Shown piece by piece: positions 10,110 through 22,817 of a stretch of 64,000 bases of DNA. Origin of the DNA: Sipunculus nudus (Eukaryota; Annelida; Sipuncula; Golfingiida; Sipunculidae); assembly GCA_026874595.1 (NCBI GenBank), contig CM049306.1:91586642-91650641 (forward strand), in the 5' to 3' direction. Made by a program: the position numbers and the translations under genes. Position 1 is the first letter of the stretch, and each line of letters starts with the position of its first letter. The notes under the pieces were generated by a model. The model saw only the letters and a list, made by a program, of their open reading frames with translations, did not search any database and was not told the DNA's origin.

Positions 10110-12440
10110 ACCTGTATCGTATAAATGGTTAAAGTGTTTAACTCGCTACTGTTTACAAGATGAGTTTTTTTTTCACGTTGAGCATGTGAATCTTAGCTAT
10201 TCCCCTAATTTCTATAGAAGTTATGTGATTTCTGGCTTATTCTATAAACATGTATAAAAACCAAGTTATTCTTTATATAGAAAGGTCTTATAACGCTTAT
10301 GTGACGATAGTATATGAGGTAGATTATCTACAAGCTGTTAGCTTACACCGCAATGTTGACAAACGGAAAAACCATGTAACCTATGGTGGCATATATGCAC
10401 AAGTTGAAAGGTCATTAGTTGCAAAACGCCATTTGCTTAACTCTAGATCTTCTGACTGCTGCCCAATGCCCTTGCTAAATGTTTTGGATTGATTTGGCGG
10501 GTACCCCATAAGTTATCACCACGTGGATATAAACAAAGTGAACAGCCTGTGTGCAGTGGGATGGCCGTTTTTCTGAATAGTATTTTATGAAATGTTCAAG
10601 GGACTATCTTTAGTTATTAGACGGCAGATATCGCAATAGGCCCCTTTAAGGTATAATTTTCAAGAATTAACCTTCAGTAAGAGCTACTTTGGGACACCTG
10701 GTTTGTTTTATTATCCTGTGTGTCACCAACGTGATCGCTCGTTTGACTTGACACTTAACTGACAACCTCTACTGATAACAAAGCAAATTTTTAAAAGTAC
10801 TGGTTAATAATGTTATCATGTGTCTATATATTATGCCGTTTCTAAGGTGTTTTGCTATGAACAACGTCATCCCTTCAGCGCTCAATTTTAGATAAGTCAT
10901 CAGGATGTATTGTAGTTGTAGGAACTTTCATCGAAACGGCTCGACTTATTAATTTAATCACAAGCCACATATTTTGATAATTTGTCTTGACAGTGGCAAA
11001 TATATGGCGAAATAGTACATATATTTGACCATACTATCGTTAGTACAACTTATGGTGTAAATCTAAGGAGATAATTAGTTTAAACTGTTAGTATTGATGT
11101 TAAGCTGCTGTATTTTTTAGGTCCGGGCATTACTAAAACGCCAGAATCCATTTATATGTCGACTAGCTCCCTGCTTCACAAAAAACAGCGTAATTCGTGG
11201 GGATTTAAATAAACTCTCTAACTTAAATTCTCCAACTTATCACTTAATTCATGATATTTCAAAATTTAACATTTTGACAAACGCTTTTTGTCCTTCAATA
11301 AGTTAAATATTTAATTCTGCATGTCTATGTCGAATATTCTGGAACAAACCTATTGGTCAATTTCCTAAAATGTGCTCTTTTGTGTCCCCCGTAGTTAAAT
11401 TATCAGATACAAATCCGCCACTATATCTTAATTCATAAAGTACTGCCATGTACTGCAAAATCAAGCATATTGGCATTTAAAAATCTAATAAAACATGTCC
11501 TGTAGATAAAAATGTGCAAAATATCTAAGGATTTCTACTGGCAGAAGTGAGGTGTCAAGTTTCCCCTTAAACTCCCATTATAATGGAGTTCAACGACGCT
11601 GACAGAATTGCCGTGCTTATGTGCTAGCCAGGTCTCCATTATTTTCGAATCTGTACACACAGCAATTTCCATTTTATACTATAACTAAACATCAGTTATA
11701 GACATGGAACATCCCTTAGCTTAAACAGGATCAGTAACCACAACATTTCAATATTATTCAGACGCCTGATACCATCCACCGATTCCGTAGTGAAGCCAAA
11801 CCGTGTTGCTCTAGCAACCACATAAACCTTAAAAGCAACGCCATAATTCATTTCATTTTATCAACCGTGGGGACAGCTAAAAATTTTAAGAAAGGTGTCA
11901 ATCATGTACATTACGTTCTGTAAATTTTATATATATCTGTGTGTGTGTGTTAACGTAACTATAATCATGGTTATTCCACTAAAGAGTTGAGCATGATGTT
12001 ATTGTAGTATTGATCATGATGATGTACCGATAGTGATGATGTCACCACATCGATAACGTTGTGATTTATGGATGATGATAATGTCTCTGCGGTAATGAAA
12101 ATGATGTAATTAAATTAATGAATATACAACCACATACAACATGGATTTTTGTCACTCCGACGTCTTGCTATTTCATCGAGTTTATTCCTTTTTTTATAAG
12201 CATTACACGACTACAAGGTCAGGTGACGTGCAGGAATCAGGGCCCTCGATCACCTTCGCTTACCGTCAATATTCCTCTGGGCCCTAGGATTGGCGAATAA
12301 ACTAGGATACACTGTATAACTTGAGAGAGGACGCCGTGACATTTTTGATGATGATGTCATTAAGATGTTGTTGGTACTATGACTCTAATTTGCGATAATG
12401 AAGAAGATGATGTATACTCATGTAAAGTGGTAATGAGGCA
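10110..12440. other. 2.3 kb without recognisable genes
   Basis: AT-rich, with short chance frames up to 80 codons that lack domain features. Contains a short (GT)n near 11938-11950. From ~12000 there is a loose excess of GATGATG / ATGATGTC words that continues past 12400. No exon could be supported. Confidence 0.4.
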
Positions 12441-12447
12441 ACTACAA

Positions 12448-12622
12448 ACAAATCTCGCCTTACGACCACCTCGGCTTAGGGACCACCTCAAATAACGACC
12501 ACTTTTTCATGGGTAATTCTTTGTTCGTTCTTTATATGAAACCTCGCTTAGATGACCACCCAAAGAATCTGACCACTTAATCGACCATTGCGGGTCCTAA
12601 TTTCAAAGTTTCACTGTAATCC
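12448..12622. mobile_element. Decayed TIR element (CTCG-CTTA-CGACCACCTC family)
   Basis: The left part reads TCTCGCCTTACGACCACCTC and the right end is TTTCACTG followed by TA. Internal words CCTCGCTTAGATGACCAC recur. The element at 21350-21518 is a reverse-complement relative, sharing AACCTCGCCTTACAGCCACC on its minus strand. The left end is degraded. TIRs of the type CAGT.AAACCTC with TA duplication resemble pogo/Tigger-like MITEs; that assignment is inference. Confidence 0.5.
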
Positions 12623-12639
12623 CGGTGATCATGATGATG

Positions 12640-14120
12640 ATGATGATGAAACTACAGTGATTATGATGCCACTATACTGAGTATGAAGACATGGCTGTAC
12701 TGATGATGTGACTAAGTTGATAATCCTTTGACTATAGTGATACTGATGATGCGATTACTGGTCTTTTTCGATAAATAAATCCAGGAAACGGGTCAATATC
12801 TGATAAATTAAAATTTCAGTTATGGGTTAACTTAGGTTACATTGCAACGGTATTTATTTATGTGGGTACCGGCTGATTGGGATTCAGTGGGAGGGATTTT
12901 TAAATTATTTGAAAAATAAATACAATATTGAAGCAAATTTTGAAAAAAATAATAGGGAAATCGTTACCCTTTAGAGACCAACGAGAAGTATAACTGCTTT
13001 CGTTAAAAAAATCATGTATAAAATTTCAATTTGTGTTGTTTAAGTTTTTAATTGCTAAGTACCACAATGTCGTAGAAACTTTGGAATCATATCATATTAT
13101 CAGTCATTTGCTATTTTATTCATTTCTGAAACACTGAATTTTATTGATATTTGACATAATTTGCGACACTGTGGCACACATTTTTCACAACTCTTATTCC
13201 TTATACTAATTGTATATAGAGCACATATTTCATGACAAAATTACACCAATTTAATTAGCAAGAGTGGGTGGACATAACATGGTACGTTGCCCCTGTAAAA
13301 AGTGGGTGGACATGTCTCCCCTGCCCCTCACCTAGTTGTACCCGTGGACATATGGACATATGCGTATTACTCGAAGAACAAAATATCTGCTTACCTGTAT
13401 GAGCTTGACTTATCGATTGTGATGTGATAATGTGAAGAGTTACCTCAAAAGTATACATGGTATTCAGACGCATACTGAGATATACTTACAGGTAAACCGC
13501 CTCTGTCTCCCCATCTGTGGCACTCGTGGGTGAAGCAGAATTTAAAACCTCATGCACACACGCATAAATATCGCTGTATATCCACCTACCATGCCCAATA
13601 CAATAGCAAATGTACGCCAGGTTTGGTCGATGTGTTACTTTCGGTAGTAAGAGCATTGTATTCAGAAAATCCGTAGGCAGTTACAAATATGAAATGTCAG
13701 TTCTTTTGTTGTGCATGAATAAGACTCCCGCATGTTTGCGTGTTATGATACTTCCTGTCGAAGTGTTACTTTTTTTCCGGGGGGGGGGGGGGGGGTTGTC
13801 GGGGGGGGGGTCATATTTTTCTGTAGCCATTCACTGGGGAAAATTCTTTTTTCAAGAAAACCCCTGGCCGTACACCTAAGTTTGCAAAAGGCAATTTATT
13901 ATTCAAAATTATTTCAGTTATTTATTCTGAGAAATCGGTCTAAGCTTAAATATACTTTAACCCTAAAGAAGACAGTCAAGTTTATTGGTCACGTGAGGGT
14001 TGCTGTATTGTGGACTTCCTAAAAATATGGTTATTCAAGAGGAGACCCTGTAGGAGTAGTGAACAACATATAAATCTGCAATCGGTGGGGCTTAAAACCT
14101 CCATGGAAACTTACATGTGC
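12640..14120. other. Non-coding stretch with poly-G runs
   Basis: No gene is recognised. A (GATGAT)n patch lies at about 12630-12650. Two G-homopolymer runs (13779-13795 and 13801-13810) lie close together. Frames crossing the poly-G are low complexity. Confidence 0.45.
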
Positions 14121-14124
14121 AGAA

Positions 14125-14440
14125 TTCACTTTCGATTTAGGACTACATGACAGGGCGTTAGCACACGCTTTCTCTCATTTTATATATCTTGTTTGTAACC
14201 GCACCTGCAGGTCCAGGTGTGTAATCTTCCCCATTCAATGTATCATACAACCGAAGAACCCTCTAAAAGCGCACCCGTTTGTAAGTGAAGCATGGTTGAA
14301 GTGCACGGCCTTTCCATTAAGGCTACTCACCCTTGATGAGACAGAACATGAAAATACTCATTGCTTCACACCTGAGATCGAACTCACGCTCTCCGGTCTT
14401 GAAGCCATGTCCTCTACCACAGACCCAATCTTGGATCTGC
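14125..14440 (-). mobile_element. SINE-like repeat with tRNA-related part, copy 1
   Basis: On the minus strand, 14440-14370 reads like a tRNA-derived head, with TGTGGTAGAGGACATGG (A-box-like) and GAGTTCGATCTCAG (B-box-like) about 30 nt apart. The adjoining part, with GACTACATGACAGGGCG and ACCGCACCTGCAGGTCC, is repeated at 15190-15325 and 15560-15860. It is therefore a dispersed repeat rather than a functional tRNA. Confidence 0.55.
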
Positions 14441-14738
14441 ACCCCTCGCGGAAACAAAGTCCGACTGTACAGTTCACTTTATCACCCAAAAAGCATTCAC
14501 TTAATATATATATTGATTGTTTGCAAGAGAATTATTATTCCTATAATTAATTTTTTTAATTTTAATTTTTTGTGGAGGTTACCGCCTCCATTTTTTATGC
14601 TGTCTGGTCTCATACCGCATTCACACGGTTAATCCAGAGCGTTTTAGCGAAATCGGTGTGAATCAAGCTTAGGAAGTGGTTTCTATCCGTTTCCAATGCG
14701 AATCAAAATATCCCCTTTCCCAATAAATGGCTCAGAAC

Positions 14739-14798
14739 ACTTTACAATGAACTTCCCGATGGTAACTCACTTTACAATGAACTTCCCGATGGTAACTC
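14739..14798 (+). repeat. Perfect 30-bp tandem duplication
   Basis: The 30-mer starting ACTTTACAATGAACTTCCCG occurs twice back to back with no difference (14739-14768, 14769-14798), so the duplication is recent. Confidence 0.95.
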
Positions 14799-14929
14799 CC
14801 GGGAACGCTCTAGTGCCCATACACGGCTTTAGGTCGCTAGGGCCCGCCATACGCAAATGCAACCCGTTTGTAATGCTGGGTGGACATGACCACACTTGCT
14901 GCTGAGACCTTGCTTAATTAAGAATCTCG

Positions 14930-15012
14930 GCAAGAAGGTAAGGCTACTGGATTCGAACTCATGACTGCGTGATCACAAATCCGGCAACTTGTTTACCACC
15001 AGTCCTTGTAAA
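14930..15012 (-). mobile_element. tRNA-derived SINE fragment
   Basis: The minus strand contains ACTGGTGGTAAACAAGTTG (A-box-like) and, ~35 nt on, GAGTTCGAATCCAG (B-box-like). Acceptor-stem pairing is not evident, so this is a SINE head or tRNA pseudogene rather than a working tRNA. Confidence 0.45.
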
Positions 15013-15184
15013 CGCCCGATTTTCATTTAAAGCGATTAAGACTAAGTTTTGAAGCAGCAACTGAGTCACAGCACGTACGCGAATGCATGTGTCAGCATGA
15101 TGTCACATTGATCCATATGTGAAATGTAGACTTCATGCATTGGTGCTAGATGTCTGTGTGAACGCACAATGCGGTTGGAAACCG

Positions 15185-15325
15185 ATTAAGCCAATTCGCT
15201 TCGGTTTGGGACTACGGGACAGGACGGTATAGCACTCGCTTCCTGTCATTTAATGTTTGTATCCTGATGTCTTCTAGGCCCGGTGGACTGCAAATGCCGG
15301 TCCTTTGTAATGGGCAAGAAAGAGT
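15185..15325 (+). mobile_element. SINE-like repeat, partial copy
   Basis: Shares GGACTACGGGACAGGACGGTA and CACTCGCTTCCTGTCATTTA with the repeats at 14125-14440 and 15560-15860, but lacks their 3' half. Confidence 0.5.
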
Positions 15326-15559
15326 ATTTGTGTCAGAATCACAACCTACACTTTTGGCAAAAACAAATGAAAAACATTACTGGATCTTGTGTAACTGGAT
15401 CAGTATGAGTTAATACATACCGTTAAACCAGGTCCCCAGTATAAGGCGGTTTAGCATTTAAAATTGTTTCTTACTGCAGTTTCTTACACCAGCACAATTT
15501 GCAAAGAATTTCAATTTTTAAGGGTGACTTGTCTAATTTTAAGCTCAGTATTTACATCT

Positions 15560-15860
15560 GTAGATTTCCATTGCGATTTTGGACTACGTGACAGAGCGGT
15601 AGCACTTGCTTCCCGCCATTTAATTTTATATCCCGGTGTCACCCAGTGTCTACCGCACCTGCAGGTCCTCTGTGTGTAATCATCCCGATTGCTGGGTCAT
15701 GACATCGAGGAACCTACCAAAGACGCATTAGTTTATGAATGGTACACGGTTGTGGGGTACAACCTTCCCATTAAGCCTACAGAGCGCTCACCTTGGGTTT
15801 GGACCGAGCATTATAATCTCACCGCTAGTCGGCTTAGCCTGAGCCACAGATGAAAAGACG
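15560..15860 (+). mobile_element. SINE-like repeat, copy 2
   Basis: Matches the 14125-14440 repeat through GGACTACGTGACAGAGCGGT, ACCGCACCTGCAGGTCC and the CCATTAAGCCTAC region (CCATTAAGGCTAC in copy 1). GAGCGGTAGCACTTGC resembles an A-box, and the expected B-box region is degraded. Confidence 0.55.
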
Positions 15861-16559
15861 TGAATACGTTTCCACTATTGAGCAGTTAATATTTACATTT
15901 ATATATATAAATATATAGTCTTTTTCTTTTCTCTGTTAATTTTTTAAGCTGGTGGCCGATGCATCCACTGAATCCATTCCTGTCTGTCGCGTGGTAAATA
16001 TCAGTTGGATTTAATTGTAACATACCATGAGCAAATATGATAAAGTTGATATATTTGCGATCATGCCCACACAATAAAGATCAATATGTTAAACTGTTTC
16101 TTTTACTACCATATGTGTTTGTGGTGGGAGTATCATAACAAGGGACCTTCATGTACGGCTGGTCATTACATTAGCTCAGTCTCGCAGAGTAATTGCAAAT
16201 AGTGTTAAAGTGTAGGTGTAAGTATGTTCTGTTTATGTAGCCGTCTGCTGGTTCTGTCAAGCATCGTCATCATTGGTATCATCCGACCAATTTGCGATAG
16301 AGGGCGCTGTCATGCCTAGAGCTTACACTTGGAAGAAAAGGGTTTAATGCCAAAAAAAAAGTTCCACATAATGTGGTTGACTGCATATCTGTAAGGTAAA
16401 ATTTCACGATTTTTTTTCAGCTGTTTTCATATTTTGGAGAGGTTTCATTCTCGCGACTTCACTATACAATAATCTACACAGAGCCTATCCATTGTTATAT
16501 GAATTTATTTTATTTAATAATACATACGACAAACCCTAGAAAAAGGTCCCAAGTTGCTG

Positions 16560-16965
16560 TAACATTGAAAAGTATAAGGAAAACTAGATCACTATATCAA
16601 TCTACTAGTTGGTACAATGGCAAGTAGATTGATGTAGTGATCTAGTTTTCCTAATACTTTTTAATGTAACAGCGAGTAGATTGATAGGGTGATCTATTTT
16701 TCCTAATGCTTTCCGATGAAACAGCAAATAGATTGATATAGTGATTTAGTTTTCCTTATGCTTGCCAATGTAACAGCAAGTAGATTGATAAAGTGATCAT
16801 GTTTTCCTTATACTTTCTAATGTAACAGCAAGTTTATTGATAGAGCGATCTGGTTTTCCTTATACTTTAAAATGTAACAGCAAGTAGATTGATAGAGCGA
16901 TCTGGTTTTTCTTATACTTTCAAATGTAACAGCAAGTAGATTGATAAAGTGATCTAGTTTTCCTT
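16560..16965 (+). repeat. 52-bp minisatellite with one inverted leading copy
   Basis: About seven direct copies of a 52-bp unit (core AGTAGATTGATA..GTGATCTAG, then TTTTCCTTATACTTT and AATGTAACAGC) run from ~16617 to 16965. They are preceded at ~16553-16605 by one unit in reverse orientation (AAGTATAAGGAAAACTAGAT), with a 13-nt spacer. The inverted leading copy suggests an array inside a mobile element rather than a plain minisatellite. Confidence 0.85.
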
Positions 16966-16969
16966 TTTG

Positions 16970-17640
16970 AAAAGTGACCCTAGGGTCATGACGCTTGGGT
17001 TCGTTTCAAGTATAAGGCTAATATTTAAAATAGGAATTGTATCATCTATAAACCACATTCTATACAGGTTTTTCAAAAGAAGAATAAGGTCACGGTCACA
17101 GTTTTTCAAATTTGATGAAAACAACTTGAGTGTAAATCTAAAGGTCAGAATTATGTTAAAGACGAAGTTTAATTTGGCGGATTTGATAAAAAAGAGGGGA
17201 GAAATACGTTTAAAAAATAACAGGTGGCACCACAAGTTTTGCAGGAACCGATATGACTAGTCAATAAACACACCAGGTTAATGACACTGGATGAAACACA
17301 GCCGAGAAACATATTATATTGATTTAATCTGACAGTCTCAAAAAAAGAAGAAAAAAATGTGTTAGTATTGGAAAAAAAATACAGATGACAACTACCATTC
17401 TTCAAGGACTGATAAAAACTGGTCATAATCAATAAATTGATAAGGTTCCAGGACACAAGTTGAGACGTCAGCTGAGAAACTGAAACGATTCCTGTCATTT
17501 AACGGTCACAAAATAGAAAAATGCAGGTGGTCATACAATTCAATAGCAGCTAATTGAAATGTCCATGATCAATAAGCACAGCAAAAATCATGGAAATACA
17601 TGCATTAATTATTGAGATACTGGGGCCTTTGTATCAATTT
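16970..17640 (+). repeat. Diverged interspersed repeat (related to 30.36-30.74 kb)
   Basis: Shares AGGTGGCACCAC, AGCTGAGAAACTGAAACGAT and TGACAGTCTCA-type phrases with the segment at 30360-30740, and the GGGTCATGAC phrase with the GGCGCC family. The overlapping frames on both strands have no domain features. Confidence 0.4.
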
Positions 17641-17959
17641 TTTAACTATTGTAGGTGTGCACACAACCCCTATAAATCGTAGAAAATAAGTTAGGTCTGC
17701 AAGGAGAATTTTACGGAACTCCATTATTAATGAACTAGAAGCTGGTAGGTCCGACCCTTACGATTTGTGCCCTGTGAATGTAGGATGGACAAAACGTGGG
17801 CACTAAAGCTGAGATGATGATGGTCATCTGAGCTGGAAAAAAACATTGGCATAACGTCTATTGTGGGATGCTCGCAAAACCATGTTTACATGTCATTTAT
17901 TCGGCCCATATTCCCAGGTTCATTGGTGCATAAGTGAGTTTACATTGGTGAATACCATT

Positions 17960-18155
17960 TGATGATGTCCCTGAACCCGGATCATAACTGGGTCCACATC
18001 AAAATCTGATCAGTACATTCCGTTAATGCCACGAAATTTCATTAGATTCCGTGCATGATTTGATATGGTAATAACAAACACGCAAACAGACACACAAACG
18101 GACACACTTACGAACGGAAATGAACGCATACCTTCCTGGCGGAGATAATGATGAG
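17960..18155 (+). mobile_element. Retroelement 3'-tail-like repeat
   Basis: Phrases such as CCCGGATCATAACTGGGTCC, ACAGACACACAAACGGACAC and a terminal CCTTCCTGGCGGAGATAAT match the style of a widespread animal LINE/SINE 3' tail ending in 'CTCCTTGGCGGAGGTAAT'. The family identity rests on memory of that pattern. Confidence 0.5.
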
Positions 18156-18169
18156 TCAATACGGCGGCT

Positions 18170-19970
18170 AAATCAGTCACCGTGCAAAAAAATATTATAA
18201 CTCATTAGTATTACAACCGCTTTGCCCTATGTCTATCAAAGAACTGAATTTGGTCATTTTATTTCAGTGGTAAAGATTATGAAATATTTGAATCCTGATT
18301 GTATTCCTAACACCAATGCTATTTCTCATGTTATAAACTGTTAAACGTGATTTCATCAAGACTGGAAAGCATTATGAAAGAAATAGAAATGAAACATGTA
18401 ACGTTCGCTTTTCGGTGTATTAACGTAACATTTGGAAGTGGTTCTCGTCATTATTATAATCTTACTCTGTATGAGATTGATTTAAAATATAAGCAACAGA
18501 TGTTGCTACTGGCTCAGTCTTGCTCGGTGTGGGTGTGAGTTGCAGCCGACCGAATGTTATATGACAAGGCCGGCCTTAAGGCAGTCATCATCATAAAAAT
18601 AAAAGGGCCAAAATACGTGGCTTTCTTTTATGATAATATAGGATTTTAGCTTTTATATTCATGCAATTCTCTAATTAGATACATGAGGCGTCACTTTCTC
18701 AGAATTTTTAAATAGAGTTTAAGCCACTCTCGGATGGCCATATGCTATTACTGTCAAATTTTGGGCAGGTATGCTTTATCTAACATATAGTAAAAATAAT
18801 GCATCAGTCCGATCTGATATGCAAACATAGACAAAAGTAAAAAATATCAGAGATTTACATGGGTTAATGACCCATAAGATTTAAAATATGGGGATTATTA
18901 AGACTGGCTAGGTTCAAGGGGATAATTTAATAATATTGGGGTATATTCAGGGTGTTATCCTTTTTAAACAATCAACCAAACAGAAACCATTTTTTTGAAT
19001 ACACACATTCAACAATGTCAAAGAAAGTAATTCGTCATTAAGGGTCATTTCTTAAAAAAAATCAATACATTTACACACACACAGAGAATACCAAGTTCAT
19101 ATCGACTTACATAGCATATATTTGTACATGCACTGTTTTTTACATTGACATGTGAGTATAAATGCATTGCTTGTTTACATTTACATGAGAGTATAAATCT
19201 TATACTGTGTGTCAATTACTCCGCCAGTCTCAAGATGACACCATGCACTTCATGTGGCAAACGTGGAAAAGGCGCACCTCTCAACTGATGTCACAATTTT
19301 CTCTTCGTAGAAAAAAATGTTGTAGGTAACAATGCATTTCTGTATTGATTTATAAGAATCATCTAAAAAGTTTTACTTAGCCTTGCAGGGACCCACACAC
19401 GGTAGCCTGCAGAGTGGATCCCAACAGAGCCAAATGGAAAAGGAGAAAAAAAATTGTCTTTTCCAACCTTGATTCATTTAATAAAGAAAATATATTGTTA
19501 CATAATTCAAGGATAACATTGTGCATTGTGCACCAACAGATTAACGGGTAGGTTTGATAGTATAAATTACTATATAAATTGACAAAGATTTCTATTTGCC
19601 TAGGTAAGAATCATAATTATATTTTTATTAAATGCAAAATATTCACATCCTTATTATTCTTCAGCGCTAAACCAACAATTCCAACCGGCTTCCCAGGTCT
19701 AAGGGAAGAGCCCAGGATTCAAATCCGGGAGATCGTGAGTTCGAATCCCAGTGAGATTAATCACGCCGCCCCCCCCCCCCCCCAAAGTGCACCATAAATG
19801 CGGGATGTACACATAAGTTTCTTCTTATATTATGTTGTGTTTATTCTTCAATTATTGCCTATTGTTAATATAATCAATATCATTGATGATTGTAATATTA
19901 TTGATGTCCGTTGCAGTCCAGTCGCCGTTAAAAATAATGTCTCTATTCAAAGCAGGCCCTCTGGGTCCAA
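18170..19970. other. 1.8 kb without recognisable genes
   Basis: No supported exon. A B-box-like GAGTTCGAATCCCAG occurs at 19738-19752 beside a poly-C run (19769-19784), probably a SINE remnant. The rest is unremarkable AT-rich sequence. Confidence 0.4.
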
Positions 19971-19980
19971 TTAGAACGCT

Positions 19981-20061
19981 TACTGAGTCCGTTATCACGG
20001 CTAGCATGAGGCATGGAATGCCTACTGAGTCGCGTTATCACGGCTAGCATCAGACATGAGG
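19981..20061 (+). repeat. Two-copy ~41-bp direct repeat
   Basis: TACTGAGTC.GTTATCACGG then CTAGCAT recurs at 19981 and 20023. A related copy, CCTACTGAGTCGGGTTGTCA, stands alone at 7931-7950, directly after the compact dyad cluster. Confidence 0.8.
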
Positions 20062-20589
20062 ATATAATTAACCGTTACCACTCATAGTTTTTCATTTTTA
20101 TTATAAAGTCAATATGGATATTTGTATACACTGGACTTGACAGTCAGTTTATGACAACTGTTAATACAGGTTTCCATGGTAAAGTGTAGTATATTTTAAT
20201 GTTGCAGAAACCTGCTTAAAGTTTAACATGTTTATCGACATTATTGACGTTCGTTATCTAATTATTCAAAACATAACCAGTGTGTGAGCTCTTAACAGCA
20301 AAGTGCTAAAAGCCCAACTTCTTGGGAAGGGCTGACAAGGAACATGAACAAAACGGATTAGCATGTACCTGATAAAGTTCCCTCATGACAATCACAGTGT
20401 GCCTTTATGCCAATTACTTACATTTTAAAATCTGTAATCCTCGAGAGGAATGGAAGCCGATAATATCCAGGAAAGGTGAAAGAACTTTCACATAAATCTA
20501 TACTGCACATATTCCTGCAATATTCCGCACATTTGTGCTTATTATTGATTTTTGTTCACCTGTGTAGGCTGGTGAAGAATAATACTGCA

Positions 20590-20590
<1 letters not shown>

Positions 20591-20637
<47 letters not shown>
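20591..20637 (+). repeat. (TC)n microsatellite
   Basis: About 23 TC repeats; the Ser-Leu frame across it is an artefact. Confidence 0.97.
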
Positions 20638-20639
<2 letters not shown>

Positions 20640-20640
<1 letters not shown>

Positions 20641-21340
20641 ATATTATATAGAACACTCAGAAATTGAACCAAATTTATCATTCCTGATTTAACTATTGAT
20701 ATAATTTATTTCCAGTCTTATTCTCTAAATTGCACAGGATGGTTACATTGATCGTCCCTTGTTGCTGAAAATTTGGAGGGGGGGGGGGTAATATACCCCA
20801 CCCTGGATTCCCTTGTACTGGCGCTCCCGATTCTTGTAAGCTTCAGGATTTATACAGGCCTCTGCCTGTGCATTCATTTTCCATGCTATTTATTGTTACA
20901 GGTCGTGTACAAGGTTAAGACCCGAGTATCATAAGTTCTTACACATGTTGGCCTAGGTATTCATTTGTCGCATGGTACAAAAGAGTAAACCGAATAATTT
21001 GTATATTTACACATTAAAAGTGGTCAAATAAGTGAACATACGTCAATAACAATCACATACGTATGGCATGACCATCAATTCAATGCTACCGTTTTTTTCG
21101 TTGCGTCTCACGTAAAAAAATAATATTTATTCTTGTAGCGGGTCTTTAACGATGTCAGTTTTCATATTTACACTTCACAGAAGCTTAAGTATGAATATGA
21201 CTTATTCTTTCTCTTAATTTGTCATGATGTCTACCCTCTCTGTTACAAAAACACTGTGTTATACCCTTTGATTAATTGAGATAAAGTATATAATTTCAAC
21301 TTTTTTGCGTGAGCCAGTGTGTGACTCGAGAACAATTTTA
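20640..21340. other. No recognisable feature
   Basis: AT-rich sequence with a short poly-G run near 20779-20788. No supported exon or repeat. Confidence 0.4.
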
Positions 21341-21349
21341 AGGCTTGTA

Positions 21350-21518
21350 CAGTGACCAGTCAAAATTACGACCACCAAAGGGATATTGATACAGTGGTCC
21401 CATTGGTCATCTAAGCGAGGTCTGATATGAAGAGCGAACAAGAACAAGGGCCGTGGAAAAGTGGTTGTTATTTGAGGTGGTTGCTAAACCGAGGTGGCTG
21501 TAAGGCGAGGTTTTACTG
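21350..21518. mobile_element. 169-bp TA-flanked TIR element
   Basis: Begins CAGTGACCAG and ends GAGGTTTTACTG, with TA on both sides (21348-21349 and 21519-21520). Internally GACCACC and GAGGTGG words are mirrored. Related in reverse orientation to 12448-12622. It is a non-autonomous element with no coding capacity; its terminal motif resembles pogo-type elements. Confidence 0.55.
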
Positions 21519-21524
21519 TAAATA

Positions 21525-22190
21525 TGATTATAGGCAAACTGTCACTATATTTACAACGTGTTAATAGTACTCATGAAAAGCTTTTGTAGCAATTCGATTG
21601 TTAGAAAAAGAACTTTACACGTAACATTGCTTTGAATAAATGGCTGTGGTAAAACTCTATGGTTCCCTCAATTACTTTTCCTTGAATAATATATGCCCCT
21701 GCTTTTATCCTCCAACAATTCATGGCAGCACACGATCCGTAAAGAGGATTATGTCGAGGTCTACAAACTGTTACAGTCCCTCGTAAACTTTGGGCCCTCC
21801 CACATGAACTACTAGTCATAATTATCTTGAAGTTCGTATACATATTCCTGACACATCCTTTTCATACTTTATGTCTAAAGAATTCTACTAAATAATTAAG
21901 AAGAGACAGATATTTTGTCATTTTGATGTACATGTTGGTTTGAGGCTTATAAACTTTATACTTACACGCTATATTTTTTTAACACGATTTATAGCACTAT
22001 TTTTAAAATGTGAAATTCCATTTGTTCCATTTTCACAATTATTTTACTTATGTTACTCTTAATACTAATGACACATATACAATATTACATATCAACCGAT
22101 TGTATTGGAATCTGTGAAGAAATGACTCCTAGCTTTAAATATAAATAATATATATAGTGGAACGTTATACAGCGATATTTCATGAAAATT
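21525..22190. other. No recognisable feature
   Basis: AT-rich sequence. The 80-codon minus-strand frame at 21601-21843 has no domain signature and no splice support. Confidence 0.4.
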
Positions 22191-22194
22191 GGCA

Positions 22195-22195
<1 letters not shown>

Positions 22196-22244
<49 letters not shown>

Positions 22245-22277
22245 ATTTATATATATAAATATATATATATATATATG
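22196..22277. repeat. (TA)n microsatellite, interrupted
   Basis: TA run with regular TTTATA breaks. Confidence 0.95.
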
Positions 22278-22771
22278 ATTATATAGTATAATGTGTTTTC
22301 CTTAATATACCAGTACAACGGTGTATTTGAGATATTACAAATTAGTATACTAGGAAATGTTGTCAAATGTGGCTATACTTGCACTATGAATGTTCAAAGG
22401 TCATCTGTTAATGCTGAATAGACCCTTTGGACCAAGTTCATTGAAGCCCATGCTCAGTAGCTATGGTTTCATTACATTCATAAAATAACAATGTCTGCGG
22501 CTGTCTGCTGTCAATCACAGTTCACAGTATACTGTTGATTGGTTAACAGCTTACACCGTTCATTCGTATGAGCAGTCGACTGGTAACTTGACTTTGATTA
22601 AGGGTAGTGGTCATACGTCACTCATAACTAGGCTCATTCGGTTATGAACCAATGACTGCCTGAACAGCGTCACATTATCATACAGAACTTTTCTTGAATG
22701 ATCGTAGATTCGGTACAAGAGTTGAGCTTATGCGGGAGATAGATACAGACACCAGTTTCCAATTTCATTGC

Positions 22772-22817
22772 ATGGACATGTTGCGTTTTGCTGTAGTTGC
22801 GATTTTCTGGATCGCAG
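22772..22817 (+). pseudogene. Exon 1 of lectin pseudogene: signal peptide
   Basis: ATG at 22772 opens MDMLRFAVVAIFWIAG, a typical hydrophobic secretion signal. The exon ends at phase 1 before the strong donor GTAAGG (22818-22823). Phase 1 joins the exon at 23278 in frame, giving ...A-G-I-E-A-I-G. Confidence 0.65.

Noticed and set aside
10250-10492. 80-residue plus frame
   Set aside because: No domain, no splice signals in register, and no codon bias different from the surroundings.
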